From Catonia carolina (Eukaryota; Arthropoda; Insecta; Hemiptera; Achilidae), in NCBI GenBank assembly GCA_035578175.1, contig JAQMRL010000005.1, forward strand, positions 57,393,722 through 57,457,721: a DNA stretch of 64,000 bases. The letters run 5' to 3'. The notes under the pieces were generated by a model. The model saw only the letters and a program-made list of their open reading frames with translations. It ran no database searches and was not told the origin of the DNA. The translations under genes and the position numbers were made by a program. Shown here one piece after another: positions 49,330 through 59,885 of the stretch (position 1 is the stretch's first letter; every line of letters begins with the position of its first letter).

Positions 49330-50708
49330 TTTTTAATAATACCACACGAATACACTACACGTAAATCACAGCCGAATGTTCACTTCGTTAATAATCGGTA
49401 AACATTTTTCACATATATATTGTACATTATATAATGGAAGACCATTTTAAATTCATAAAATCTGAAATAATACAAAATCATTTGATCATTTTTTAATTTA
49501 GAAAAAGAAATCAAGGCACAAGGCAAATCTGGGTTGGAGTTGTTTTCATATTTACTTTTTTAGAGAAGGATCATTGATTTTAAAACCTACGCTAATAAAA
49601 CGGTCACTTTATTACAGATTTTCATGAAAAAAATAACAGAAAATCGCTAAACTAAGCGTTATACAAAAATATGTTAGAAATAAAAGTTTTAGATTTTTAA
49701 ATACCTACGACTTTTATTAGGTATATACGCTATTTGTTTGATTGTTTGTATGAGGTTATCTGAGAAACTAACTAATTGGTATCAAAAATTCTTTCACTCT
49801 TAGAAACTTACATCTTACTGAGTACCATACATGGCATAACATATTTTTTTAATTTTGAAAAAGTTTGTGATAGTTATATGAAGTCATCTTTAATTTTTTT
49901 TAAATTTTTGTACAGTAAACAAGAAAAATTAAATAAATACATTCATAGAAATAAGTAATTAGATAACTTCTTAAAAAAAATAAGATCTAGCATAAGCAAC
50001 TGTGCCTGAAATTTTTGAAGTCAATTCTTATAAATTAAAATTATTTGGTTTCATTTTTTATGGCAAAGACATGAATTTTCTTGGCAGGGAAATTTTCTGT
50101 TCTATACTCAAAAATATATAAAACGCTAATCTCCAAATGAGTCAGGGAAGAGTTAGATTTTCATTTTTTCAAAATTGCATTAGAAACACAGAAATATTTG
50201 CCAAACAGCATCAGTTATTCTTCATGGAATCCAGAAAAATGAGTAAACAAAGCATCAGTGTAATAATTTTGAAAATGAACGAGTTATAAGAAAAACATAT
50301 TGTGACAGCAGCTAATTGGGATTTAACAACAATAGTTTTTATATGGGTTTTGATAGGTGAAATTTATTGCTTTTCAGAATAGTTGGTCTTTTCACTGAAT
50401 TGCTGATTTTCTAGCACATTATGGAAATTACAAGTTCCACTCTATTATTCTTTTTATTCTGTTAATTTTCTCAATTATTTCTTCTTTATTCTTCTCAAAA
50501 TTCTTAAGACTGGTTAATATAAAAAGAACCGAATCTCCATTCATTGGATAGTTAGTAATTGGACAGTGCAAAGTAAAGAAGTCATCATGTAAACAGGATA
50601 TGCAATGAATCAATGGTATTCAAATGTTGTATCATTTGTAATAGGTATAATTTGTATAATGAGTAATTGTTCTTATTGTTTAGGTTATCAGCAGAATTAT
50701 ATAATTAA
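49330..50708. other. Apc 5' flank
   Basis: AT-rich upstream sequence. I see no convincing TATA box or initiator; 49330-49400 is probably 5' leader. An inverted hairpin repeat (49640-49730) is the only named feature. Confidence 0.45.
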
Positions 50709-50823
50709 ATGCTTCAGTCATATGATTGACTGACCATGTAAAAAGCAACAGAACTATTTTCCGTACTCCTGGAACTAGCAGATCGAGTGCAAATAATTTA
50801 ACACTTCACCTGCCAATTAACAG
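50709..50823 (-). repeat. Repeat 'A', partial copy
   Basis: AAATGCTTCAGTCATATGAT to TTAACACTTCACCTGCC: only the 5' third of the family in plus orientation, inverted here. Confidence 0.8.
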
Positions 50824-50949
50824 GAAATTCTAGTAGTTATTACAGCAATAATTTATTGAAATTAATTACAACCTATTTATTTTTAAAACCTGGAATAAAC
50901 ATCATAATATACTTTAAATTTTCAACAATAATTGGAAATTTATAAATAA

Positions 50950-51600
50950 TAAAATTGATTGACAGTAAATTTGTATATAGAAAGCTTCATATTGAAACTA
51001 AACTAAGACACTACCAAACAGTGGTTCTCCCAGGAATTCACTATTCCAGCGAAACGTTATTTGGGCCAAATCGCTTAGGAGACACCGACAAAATTGAGAA
51101 AATAGAAAGAAAAATACTTAGGAAGTGCATGAACAAAAGGCACATGGTGGAAGCACAGTGGCGGTTAATCCCAAACAAAAAAATCTATAAACTAATCCCC
51201 CCACTAACAAATAACTTTAGAAAGAAAAGAATATCATTCCTAGGACACATACTCAGAGCCGAAAAGTCCAGACTTGTGAACCGGCTGATCAACCATTTTT
51301 GGAATAAGGTGTCGAGACCTAGGTGGCTGAAGGAGGTATAGCAGGATCTGGAGGAACTTGGAACCACAAAACAAGACCTGCTAACAAAATCAGCTACGTA
51401 CAACCAACTTGTCGAGACTAATATGGTAACCAGAAGAGTGTACAACAGGGTGCTTACCAACGAAGACTGAAAACAGAGATCGGAACATTTTAAAAATATG
51501 TGGGCCAAACGAAAGGAAGCCACACTTAGAAGAGCACGCTTTTCAAAAAAACCCAACACTGGAACAGACCTAAACTAGAACTAGAGTGATCCTATGAGGT
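50950..51600 (+). pseudogene. LINE C-terminal fragment
   Basis: Frame LRHYQTVVLPGIHYSSETLF, IEKIERKILRKCMNKRHMVE, RKKRISFLGHILRAEKSRLV, then a stop after PRWLKEV, then QDLEELGTTKQDLLTKSATY and further stops. F-L-G-H-I-L-R after I-x-x-x-E-R-K-I-L-R-K is the usual LINE RT C-terminal order. Confidence 0.88.
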
Positions 51601-52213
51601 CTCAAAAATAAAAAAAAGAGCTAACGTGAATCGATCCAGTGGAATATGAGACAAAACTGGGCAAAACAAACCATATCCTTTAAAATTATATAGATAAAAA
51701 TTTACAATGTTTTCAGTTTCAACATCACAGAAAGAAAGCAAAAAAAAAGAAAGAAGACAAACAAGTTTAAAAGAAAGAAAGATAGAAATAGGAGTTCACT
51801 AGAGCATGACTGAGTGAGAAGACAGATATAAAGATACATAAAAGTATATAAATACGGCATAATAATAGCATGACAATGAATCATTAGTTAGAAGAAGAAA
51901 CTAGAAAAATATTTCTTCTTCGATGATTTGATGATTTAGAAGAGTGTCCGTTACTAGAAGCAGTTACACATAATATCTGTTCTGCTTCCACTTTTTGTTT
52001 ATAGCAATTGTAATGCTTTCACTTATTAAGGAACCACTCACTGTAACATTGTAACATTTTAACAAAGTAATAGTGTAACTGTTTAGATTCCGTATCATTC
52101 ATTTTATTTTATTACGAATGCTATAAAACTACAGGGAGTCAAAAGAAAATTATCGGCAATTCATACTTAATTTCTCGTGAATACAATTTCATAACTTTTC
52201 AACAACTCAGTGC
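51601..52213. other. Unassigned, partly purine-rich
   Basis: An AAAGAAAG-rich tract at 51720-51790; nothing else recognised. Confidence 0.5.
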
Positions 52214-52221
52214 CCTAGAGG

Positions 52222-53013
52222 CAGTGCCATAGATAAGGGGGGTCCACAGTGTCCAGACAACCCCAAAATTTAAAAAAATCATAAAAATAAATTTTACTAA
52301 TAGCAGGAAACCTACGAAGTTAATAAAATAACTAACTAAAATAATTAAAACTATCATTGCTTAAGGAACTTCTTTAATATTGGTTAATTATAAAGATCAT
52401 TGTAAAATCACCACTTGTTTTAAGGTCTTTTGAGTTCAGCTTTTAAGGATGGATGGAGATCATTCTCCTGCACTGAAAAGAGTTTGGAGTGACCAAAACC
52501 AGCAAATGCTTCTGCCAGAGATGGTTGATAAGATCTGAAAGGAATGAATGACAAACGGGTCACAAAACAAATTTTTAAGACATTAAACAGTCAACCTGAG
52601 GTGTCATATGATGTCGAATAAATGGTTTAATGAATATTTTTAGAAAAGAATATTGAAAAAATCGGAATAAACTGAGGAAACTTAATGAACCGAACCAAAT
52701 TCAGACAACTAATAATGGACTTTAAGGGATTCTATGAAGAGTATAAATAGAACCGGGTACACAGAAAAAAGGAGAAACGTCTGCAGTGAGTCCATGTTGA
52801 GAATTAGAGCTGCAAAAAGAGCTTCCAGAAACATCTAGTCTCACCTCACATGGTCTAGAATTGGCCCTATATAAAGGAAAAAAATACTGGGTGGAAATTA
52901 CAATTTTAAACTTTTCCTTGAAAAAAAGAAGGGTTTTAATTTTTTAAGCACTTTGAGGAATTAGTAGGTACATTATATCAAAACCCCGAACAAAATTTTT
53001 ATCTATGCCACTG
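52222..53013. mobile_element. Non-autonomous hAT element
   Basis: Starts CAGTGCCATAGATAAG and, inward from the right, CAGTGGCATAGATAAA, flanked by identical 8-bp CCTAGAGG (52214-52221, 53014-53021). No transposase frame in 792 bp. The 8-bp duplication places it in hAT. Confidence 0.93.
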
Positions 53014-53021
53014 CCTAGAGG

Positions 53022-54637
53022 TAAATGGTGTCAAGTCCAAGAAGAAAACAGGTGTGGGGACGCTTTAGAAAACTTTGAGGGCACAAAAAATACTACAATA
53101 TCTGAAAATCAGCATACTTGACCAATTACCTGTTACCATATGGATCGTAAGCCTGGATTTTAAAGCTGCATATAAACACAGCTATTTCGAATGGAGCAAC
53201 TGTGACATTCTCAGCTTTATTAATTTTGTATACCAAGTTGGAGTATAACTCTGTATAACATTTCAGATTAGTGGAACTTTGGAAAACATGTGATAATAAG
53301 AGCAAATATCATTAAAATTATTTCCATTGGTAAAGTACACATAAGTGACAAATGCGGCTACACCCATCATGGACATAATATCAGAGAAAGGCTAGTATTT
53401 TAATTTGTTCACACAAGTAACGAATGGCAAAGAATTTTATCAAATATACTATGATATCAACTACACTCTACTATTTTCATACCCCATAGAAGAGCAGGAT
53501 AATGTTTCTCTCAACTCGATTAATTAAATGTTCTACATTGATATTTTTCCATTCACCAATAAGAAATTACAGACAAACCGAAATGCCAATTAGATAATAA
53601 GTTAAAACAAAATACGATGACAAAAAGCAAACAAGAAGAAAATAAAAATAAAACAACAAAACAACAGCTCTTTGTGACAGAACACATAACTACTGTCGAA
53701 TCATTTATGGTAGTGAAAAATAACTCATACAGTCGTTTTCACTACCGAGTTTAATGTGTACACCATTTGGTGGTTTTGTAAAACAACTTTACAATTCATA
53801 CAGTAGATTATCAATTAGATAGATGCTTTGATCAAAACCTGCGTTTGTATCTCCGGCCTAACTAGGAAAAACACTACAATAGCAATGTTTCATAGACCTA
53901 CAGAGAGGAAAATGCTTGGAATCAAATAGCTGGATAATAAAATGAACAAATGGATACGAAAAAAGACTACAAAGTGATAGACATTCATGTGAAGAAACGT
54001 AGAATGAAATTTTATAGAAATAAAAAGGACACTCTTGTTTCACCTTGCCTTGACATCCTTTTCAAAATTAAAAATTACCACTTAAAATAAAAGTACAAAA
54101 TAAATCAAAAGTTGTTAAGGGTGTAGCTTTTATTTTGGTATCAGGAACTGTTTTACTTGGAAAAGAACCTAATTTTATCATAGCATTACACTTTTCATTA
54201 TGGTGTTAATTCATGAAATAAACTGTCAATTGGTCGTCAAACAAAGTCACTCACCATCATTAATGTTATTTAACAATAATTCGTTCAATAACTTTTTATC
54301 ACCCTCATTGGGTTGGTCTAAATTCTTTCTAGGAAGCAACAATTAATACAATCTTTAGAATTTTACGCTGCAATGGATGCGTTCCCACGTTAAGGAGTAA
54401 TGTGTTACGTTTATTGCCTACCTACAATTCGTCAGGAGCGAATTCTAAAAATAGTATACACTAATAACAAAAATTTAACGGGAATTTCTCGGAGGCCGAT
54501 TCTATAACCAAGACAAAAGAAAAATGTTCATATAACTATAGGTCAGGAAACACTTCGCTAACGAGTTACGGCTGGCGAAAAATTTCAACCGGAGTTACCC
54601 CGGTGAAATGAAGCCATACTAAAAATTTTTATCATGA
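53022..54637. other. Unassigned, with one dispersed repeat
   Basis: 54115-54325 (TAGCTTTTATTTTGGTATCA, AACTGTCAATTGGTCGTCA) has a sister copy at 59690-59885. Otherwise no gene or element recognised. Confidence 0.5.
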
Positions 54638-54800
54638 TGTCACCGCCACCCCTTCTAATCATTTACTGTGTTACCGGCCTTCAATACTTCTCCCGGCCCT
54701 TTGGCAGCGTACCAACAAACCTTTCGGCTGCGTACCGACAGAGACCTTTGTCATCAAGGCCGAGCCAGTAACCGCCTCCTACTACAGCGCTCTCAGCGAC

Positions 54801-54809
54801 TATAAAAAG
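54801..54809 (+). promoter_or_regulatory. TATA box in LTR-like copy 3
   Basis: TATAAAAAG in a GC-rich setting, 30-35 bp before the tandem ATTCAATTCCGA-type repeats. Equivalent AT-rich boxes lie at about 34514-34523 (copy 1, minus) and 44814-44823 (copy 2, decayed). Confidence 0.7.
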
Positions 54810-55237
54810 AGCGCTCCACTGAGCCAAGTGATTCAATTCCGATCCAGACACAGAGAGATTCAATTCCGAATCAAGACACAGGGAGACTCAATTCCGATCT
54901 AGACAGCAGACAAGACGTCCACCATCGGCAACACCGCTACAGGAATCCAGCAAAGACTAATCGACGACCCCGCAAGAGAGAAGATGATGCTTCCGCTCGC
55001 CGACCCGTCACCGTAAGCCGTCGACCGGACCGTGATCGCCCGCTGACGCGAGCGATCCCCACAGCGGTCCCTCGACCGAGTCTTACGCCCACCGGACCCG
55101 ACGAAGCAGCCATCGACGCACTACTGCGAGGGAAGAAGATGATGTCTCCGCTGGACGACGACACGCCGTTTCGCCCAGCTCCTCGACCGCCACGACGACT
55201 ACGACCGACGCTTCCCATCAAGACGACCACCGTTTAA
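54806..55237 (+). CDS. Arg/Pro-rich open frame without ATG, in LTR-like copy 3
   Basis: 143 codons open from just after the TATA box to a TAA two bases before the stem-loop, with no ATG until the last third. The product would be basic and Pro-rich (RRPRKREDDASARRPVTVSR, PFRPAPRPPRRLRPTLPIKT). High GC makes a chance open frame likely. Function unknown. Confidence 0.25.
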   Translation, partial: KERSTEPSDSIPIQTQRDSIPNQDTGRLNSDLDSRQDVHHRQHRYRNPAKTNRRPRKREDDASARRPVTVSRRPDRDRPLTRAIPTAVPRPSLTPTGPDEAAIDALLRGKKMMSPLDDDTPFRPAPRPPRRLRPTLPIKTTTV

Positions 55238-55239
55238 AC

Positions 55240-55255
55240 GGCCATTTTCAGGGCC
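55240..55255 (+). promoter_or_regulatory. Histone-mRNA-type 3' stem-loop, copy 3
   Basis: GGCCATTTTCAGGGCC then ACCAAAAATTAAAGG: TTTC loop, ACCA flank, purine-rich tract after; one A.G mismatch in the stem. Confidence 0.68.
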
Positions 55256-55357
55256 ACCAAAAATTAAAGGTTTCAGCTCGCCACTTAATGTCGCCATGCG
55301 GTGACAATGATAAAATTATTATGACAAAATTGTTACAAAAAAATACTGTACAACAGA

Positions 55358-55660
55358 ATTTTTTTTAATCCCTAATGGTGTACGTTGCAACCTATTCAAT
55401 TTAAGAACAATAAGTAACTCCATGACGTAATGATAAGAGAATAATATGTACGGTGTGTAGATGAGGTGCAGTCTTGTTCAAACTCAGGCCGAACATTCTT
55501 GAGAGTGTATGGTTAATTGAATCGCAACCATCAAAGTAACCATAGTTTAGTATTCAAATCCGTATAAAAGCATTTCTATATTTTCTGGGATTTGAACCAC
55601 GGAACCTTCGTCTCTGAAAATCGGCTGTTAAAAAGTCAACAGAATGAAATTTTTTCATAG
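55358..55660 (-). mobile_element. tRNA-derived SINE, degraded copy
   Basis: Minus-strand copy with oligo-A tail at 55359-55366 and TGGGATTTGAACCA (B box) at about 55588-55602; the A-box end is decayed. Confidence 0.78.
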
Positions 55661-57164
55661 GTTAAAAATTGTTAATGAGATAACTTCACTGAAGAAATCA
55701 AAGCTAGAATCGGGTAAACAAAACCCGCTTTCAATTAAATAAGAAAAGTACTGTGCAAAAGAGACCATACATTGAAGTTAGGAATTCAACTTCGATGTCA
55801 TGGGTTTTCAGTATTATTTCACGAGATGGAGGTCTGTACCTCGAAGAAAAGCATTACTGACAGATTGGAGGCGAGAAAATATGAGTATTGTGTTTTGACA
55901 TCGGATAAACTACCCCTAATTCTGGGAACTACAAAGCAAATTCTAAAAATAGAAAATCCCTCGTGGGAATTTTGATTAAGAAAACATTATATTTCAAATT
56001 TAAGCCAATCCGGTGAGATATTTTTCATTCTAGGATGAATAACACACATATAGAAACCAAATTAATTTTTTTATGCACACCCTTAACAACAAGATCTTAA
56101 ATTTCAGATTAATATGATAAAAATTTTTACATTATAATAATTAGTATAATTTTATAGTTTACACTGAAATTATCAGGATAATACTTTTAAACATTCAATT
56201 TAATAAAATTGAAAAAATAATTGTAGAAAAAGCATTAAAGCCAAAAAAAAAGAACACCAAACAAAACGCACTACCGTCACGAGAAACGAATGAAATGACG
56301 CACTAAAGTGGCTGTAGCAAGCAGACTGGATGTAGATGGGTTCGGATAGACGGAGCAAAAGCTACTCTCTGGATTCGTTGGGCAGTGGAAGGGGAACAGT
56401 ACATCGGTGGGAGCTCTCACACCGAACGAATCGGTAACAGTAGGGAATAGAGGGAGCGAGATGGCACGATACGATAGAAAAAGAAAGAGATAAGATTCAG
56501 GAACAGAACAAAGTATGATAAGGACAGAACATACTTGTTGAAATACGAAAGACAAAGATAGAAATACACTACGATATTCCATGATGAAGCTGTAATCTTT
56601 CAAGCACCCCTTCACCATACCCAAAAGTACTAAGTTATTGAATGAATGAATGAACACCTACAACGTACGGAGAGAAATGGGAGGGGGAGAGACACTCACA
56701 GAGAGAAGAGCTAACTGATAAAGAGAATATTATAATCACACTATTACAGTATTTACGTAGATAGCTTGTTAAAATTTTAAAACGACTGTCAAAAATTAAA
56801 TTTTTGTATCTCAACAAATTTAAGTTTCGTGGCCTCCACAAGCCTGCCGTAAGATAACGACAACACCCTTCTTATGTACGACATACTAGACTTGTAGCCA
56901 GGGGGTGTTGGGGGCTTCAGACCACCCCCCACCAACAAACAAAAATTAAAATTTCATACCAGGCTATATTCTGCGGGTTCTGGTTCATTTTCTAGATTCT
57001 CGCACCCTCCCCGAAAAATGCCAGGCTCAGCCCCCTGAGTACATCTGCTCAAAATTCGTCTCACCTGAAAAAGGTCGTTTATTGTGTGTAAAGTTCTTAA
57101 AATCCCTTTAACGGGTTAGTTCTACAGGTGATTGTGACCCCTAGAAGTAGGTTGTTTTTCAAAA
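55661..57164. other. Unassigned
   Basis: 56270-56720 is purine-rich on the plus strand and somewhat CpG-richer; 56895-57020 is a GC-rich patch (CCAGGGGGTGTTGGGGGC). I cannot assign either. A non-coding Apc 5' exon could lie here but nothing shows it. Confidence 0.4.
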
Positions 57165-57268
57165 TTATAATAACGATTAGTCGATACTCTATTTGTTTCC
57201 TTTAGAGCAATAAGTAACCCCATGACCCAATGAGATGATATGCATGACGTATAAATGAGGTATCTTGT
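57165..57268 (-). mobile_element. SINE, 3' part of the host copy split by insertion
   Basis: Aligns with the tail half of the SINE (ACCCCATGACCCAATGAGAT) and stops at ATCTTGT, the target duplication of the inserted copy. Confidence 0.8.
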
Positions 57269-57596
57269 ATTTTTTTTATCCCTAATGTGTGTACGTTGCA
57301 ATCTGTTCAATTCAGAACAATAAACAACCCCATGACCCAATGAGATGAGGATGAGTATGACGTGTAAATGAGGTGTAATCTTGTACAGACCCAGGCCGAT
57401 CATTCCCGAGAAAGTGCGGTTAATTGAACCCCAACCATTAAAGTACACCGGTAAACATTGTCTAGTATTCAAATCTGGATAAAATTATCTATCCTTTACT
57501 AGGATTTGAACCAGGAACCTTCGTCTCCAAAAATCACCTATTAAACAGCTGACTCGCGGCGACGAATTTACCTTTAGACCAACCCGGTGGGTACTA
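57269..57596 (-). mobile_element. tRNA-derived SINE, intact copy
   Basis: Read on the minus strand: TGGTCTAAAGG, a perfect Pol III A box (rc at 57571-57581), then GGTTCAAATCC, a perfect B box (rc at 57502-57512), a body with GTACACCGGTAAACATTG-type blocks and an oligo-A tail after CATTAGGGAT. Flanked by 7-bp ATCTTGT (57262-57268, 57597-57603). 328 bp. SINEs are retroposed by LINE machinery; the partner is unknown. Confidence 0.93.
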
Positions 57597-57793
57597 ATCT
57601 TGTTTAGACTCAAGAGAGTATGTTTAATTAAACCCCAAACATCAAAGTACACCGGTAACCACTGTCTAGTATTTAAACCCATTTAAAAGTAACTACCTTT
57701 ACTAGGATTTGAATCAGGAACCTTCGTCTCTGAAAATCACCTGTTAAACAGCTGACTAGTGGTGAAGACTATCCCTAGACCAACCCGATAGTT
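57597..57793 (-). mobile_element. SINE, 5' part of the host copy
   Basis: tRNA-like head of the older copy: CCCTAGACCA (A box complement) and AGGATTTGAATC (B box complement, one change), body up to ATCTTGT where the younger copy entered. Confidence 0.85.
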
Positions 57794-59401
57794 TTACGTA
57801 TTTAGTTTTTGGTATTTCTTTTATTTCTCTCTTAGAACAGCTAATGTTATAGTATGTCTATTCTGTATGAACTGTACATTGAATCATATGCAAATACATC
57901 GATTATTAGCATTGATGCAACATCTTGGTTTGATGCAAATTACATCACTCAAAAAAGAAAAACATGATATTTTGTAACCCAATTTGCAAAAACATTAACG
58001 TACACATCAACTGAATGACGTACTATTACGAAAAATTGCGTCGAAGGTTTAACGAGATCCTGAGAAGGGGCAATGAGGTTGTAAATACCTGATAGGGCAG
58101 CAAGTTTCGTCGATCGGGAATATCATCTTAGGTGGATCTCATGTCGTTTTATCGTCACACCAGCCCAAACATGGAAAAGTGGAATTTTCTCCTATTGATT
58201 GGATCAAGTGGTAAACTCGTCTTCTATTAACAGTAATTAAGGGCTTCTCTAATCGATTAAAGTTGGCGGACGTCGCTAGAGCGCGTGACTGAGATTTTGG
58301 CAAGACCGACAGTTTTTTTCTCAAGTGATCGTATTTTGTGTCAGAACAGGATTTTCTGTCTGTAGTACTCGTTTAGAGTACTAAGGAATTCCTAACAAGG
58401 CTGTTTCAATTGATATTTGAGCAACTCTTAATTTTTCTCACTTTTTTTTAAGACCTTTGTTTACAATCCATGGATAAATCCTGTAACACAGTTTTCATAT
58501 AGCCTACTTTACGTTTTAGATTCATAGGAATATTTTCATTTCACTGTATAAAACTGAACTTGCCAAAGGTAACCCAAGGCCACTTCAGCTGATTGGTTTT
58601 CTGCACAAATTTTTGTTGTATTTCCGATTGATTGTATTTTTATTGTAAGCACGTACTGATTAACAACAATACTAATACGTACTAGTAACAAAGTCACATT
58701 TATATTCGGTGCAGCACTTGTTAATTATTGTTTTTTTCTAACCTTTCAATTGAAAGATTTTAAAAATTGATTTAAGCACAAAATTTGAATTATAATGGAA
58801 AAGATAAACATTTTTTACCTTTGTCACTCCCTGTCTTGTTTTACTGTAAGGTCCACGTGTACTTGGTGGTACCAGTTCCTAGTAGAAGCTTGTACCTGAT
58901 CCTAATTATCAATCTCTTACTATTCGCCCCATCATTAGGTTGTAAAGCTAATTCCGAAACACTTCTGGATGTGTTCAGAAAAACATTAATTTTGAAATTT
59001 CAGATTAACAGAAGTGACTCGTAACCCCACGGAGGGTTATTGTTTCCATAATATTTCATTGTTTCACTACCTAATTGTTTTCGTAATACTTTAAGTCCAG
59101 CTATTTTGGACTTAGATCATTCGCTGTGACTTGATATCTTTAAAACTTGAATGTTGTTATTTCCTACTATATTAATGTGCTTGCGGTGACAGTTCACCTC
59201 TGTTATCTGTTGTCAGTACATATTTTGTAGTACGTACGTGATTGAAAAAAAGCTAACTATCAGTGTAAATAATCCAATTTTTTTATAATAAATTATCTGT
59301 TTCCCCAAATATAGAATTTGCCACTACATACATTTACAGTTAATACATATGAAAAAAATGGTACGTGAATGTAGTTTTAAATGCAAGATGTAGGCCGCCG
59401 T
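57794..59401. other. Unassigned
   Basis: AT-rich; no gene or element recognised. Confidence 0.5.
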
Positions 59402-59429
59402 ACCGTAGGCCGCTTAAACGGCCTACGGT
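59402..59429. repeat. Perfect 11-bp GC-rich hairpin
   Basis: ACCGTAGGCCG and CGGCCTACGGT around a CTTAAA loop; preceded by GTAGGCCGCC, a partial third arm. Confidence 0.95.
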
Positions 59430-59547
59430 GTTGTTCAATGTTATACGGTATTCCCGATCAAGCCGAAATCAACGCACTGATTTCTTTTAGATTAGCAAAT
59501 ACAAGGAGAAAATTTTGAAGAAAACTCCCCATTTAACATGTCACTTT

Positions 59548-59592
59548 AAACCTCCTATGCGGAGGTTCCCGGTTCGATTCCCGGCCAGGGTC
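59548..59592 (+). tRNA. tRNA-like 3' half (relic)
   Basis: GGTTCCCGGTTCGATTCCCGG contains a perfect B box, preceded by AACCTCC/GGAGGTT as a 7-bp stem. No matching 5' half or acceptor strand upstream, and the T stem has a mismatch, so a tRNA or SINE fragment, not a working gene. Confidence 0.35.
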
Positions 59593-59689
59593 TAGATATT
59601 ATCACAAATCAAATCCCATAGTTACAGTCAAATAATCCAACGTAGTCCTAAAGACCAAGCAGTTGATGCAACTTTAAATAAATAAATAT

Positions 59690-59885
59690 TTTCTTTTTAG
59701 CTTTTATTTGTTATCGGGAACTGTACTTTCTTGACAACCACCCAATTTGATCGCTGTATTTTTTGACGTGATTGGGCACGAATATTTGAACAGGGACCCC
59801 TAGTGGAGTTTGTTCAGGAATAACTGTCAGCTGGTCACCATACAAAGTCGCTTGCCCAACTACTGTCACTTAACAAATAATAGCG
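59690..59885 (+). repeat. Dispersed repeat, sister of 54115-54325
   Basis: Shared blocks: TTAGCTTTTATTTGTTATCG, GAACTGTA, AACTGTCAGCTGGTCACCAT, CAAAGTCGC. GCGACTTTAT...ACCAGCTGACC near its right end is the inverse of an internal block. Confidence 0.65.

Larger units (their letters stand above)
45936..48964 (-). other. Apc intron 1
   Basis: 3 kb, largely transposon remains: two LINE RT scraps, a partial repeat B, and a Tigger interrupted by a LINE. 46276-46977 is AT-rich with nothing recognised. Confidence 0.6.
54638..55306 (+). mobile_element. LTR-like element with histone-type stem-loop, copy 3
   Basis: Starts TGTCACCGCCACC and ends CATGCGGTGACA: nine-base inverted ends with TG...CA, flanked by 4-bp ATGA (54634-54637, 55307-55310). 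669 bp, GC-rich. It has a clear TATAAAAAG (54801), three imperfect ATTCAATTCCGA repeats at about 54831-54900, then a long open frame and a stem-loop. It is not closely similar to copies 1-2 outside the stem-loop, so it is a related but distinct family. Confidence 0.85.

Noticed and set aside
51185..51559. 124-codon minus-strand frame
   Set aside because: Antisense to the LINE RT C-terminus on the plus strand.
57122..57682. 116- and 65-codon minus-strand frames
   Set aside because: They lie inside the nested tRNA-SINEs and are not coding.
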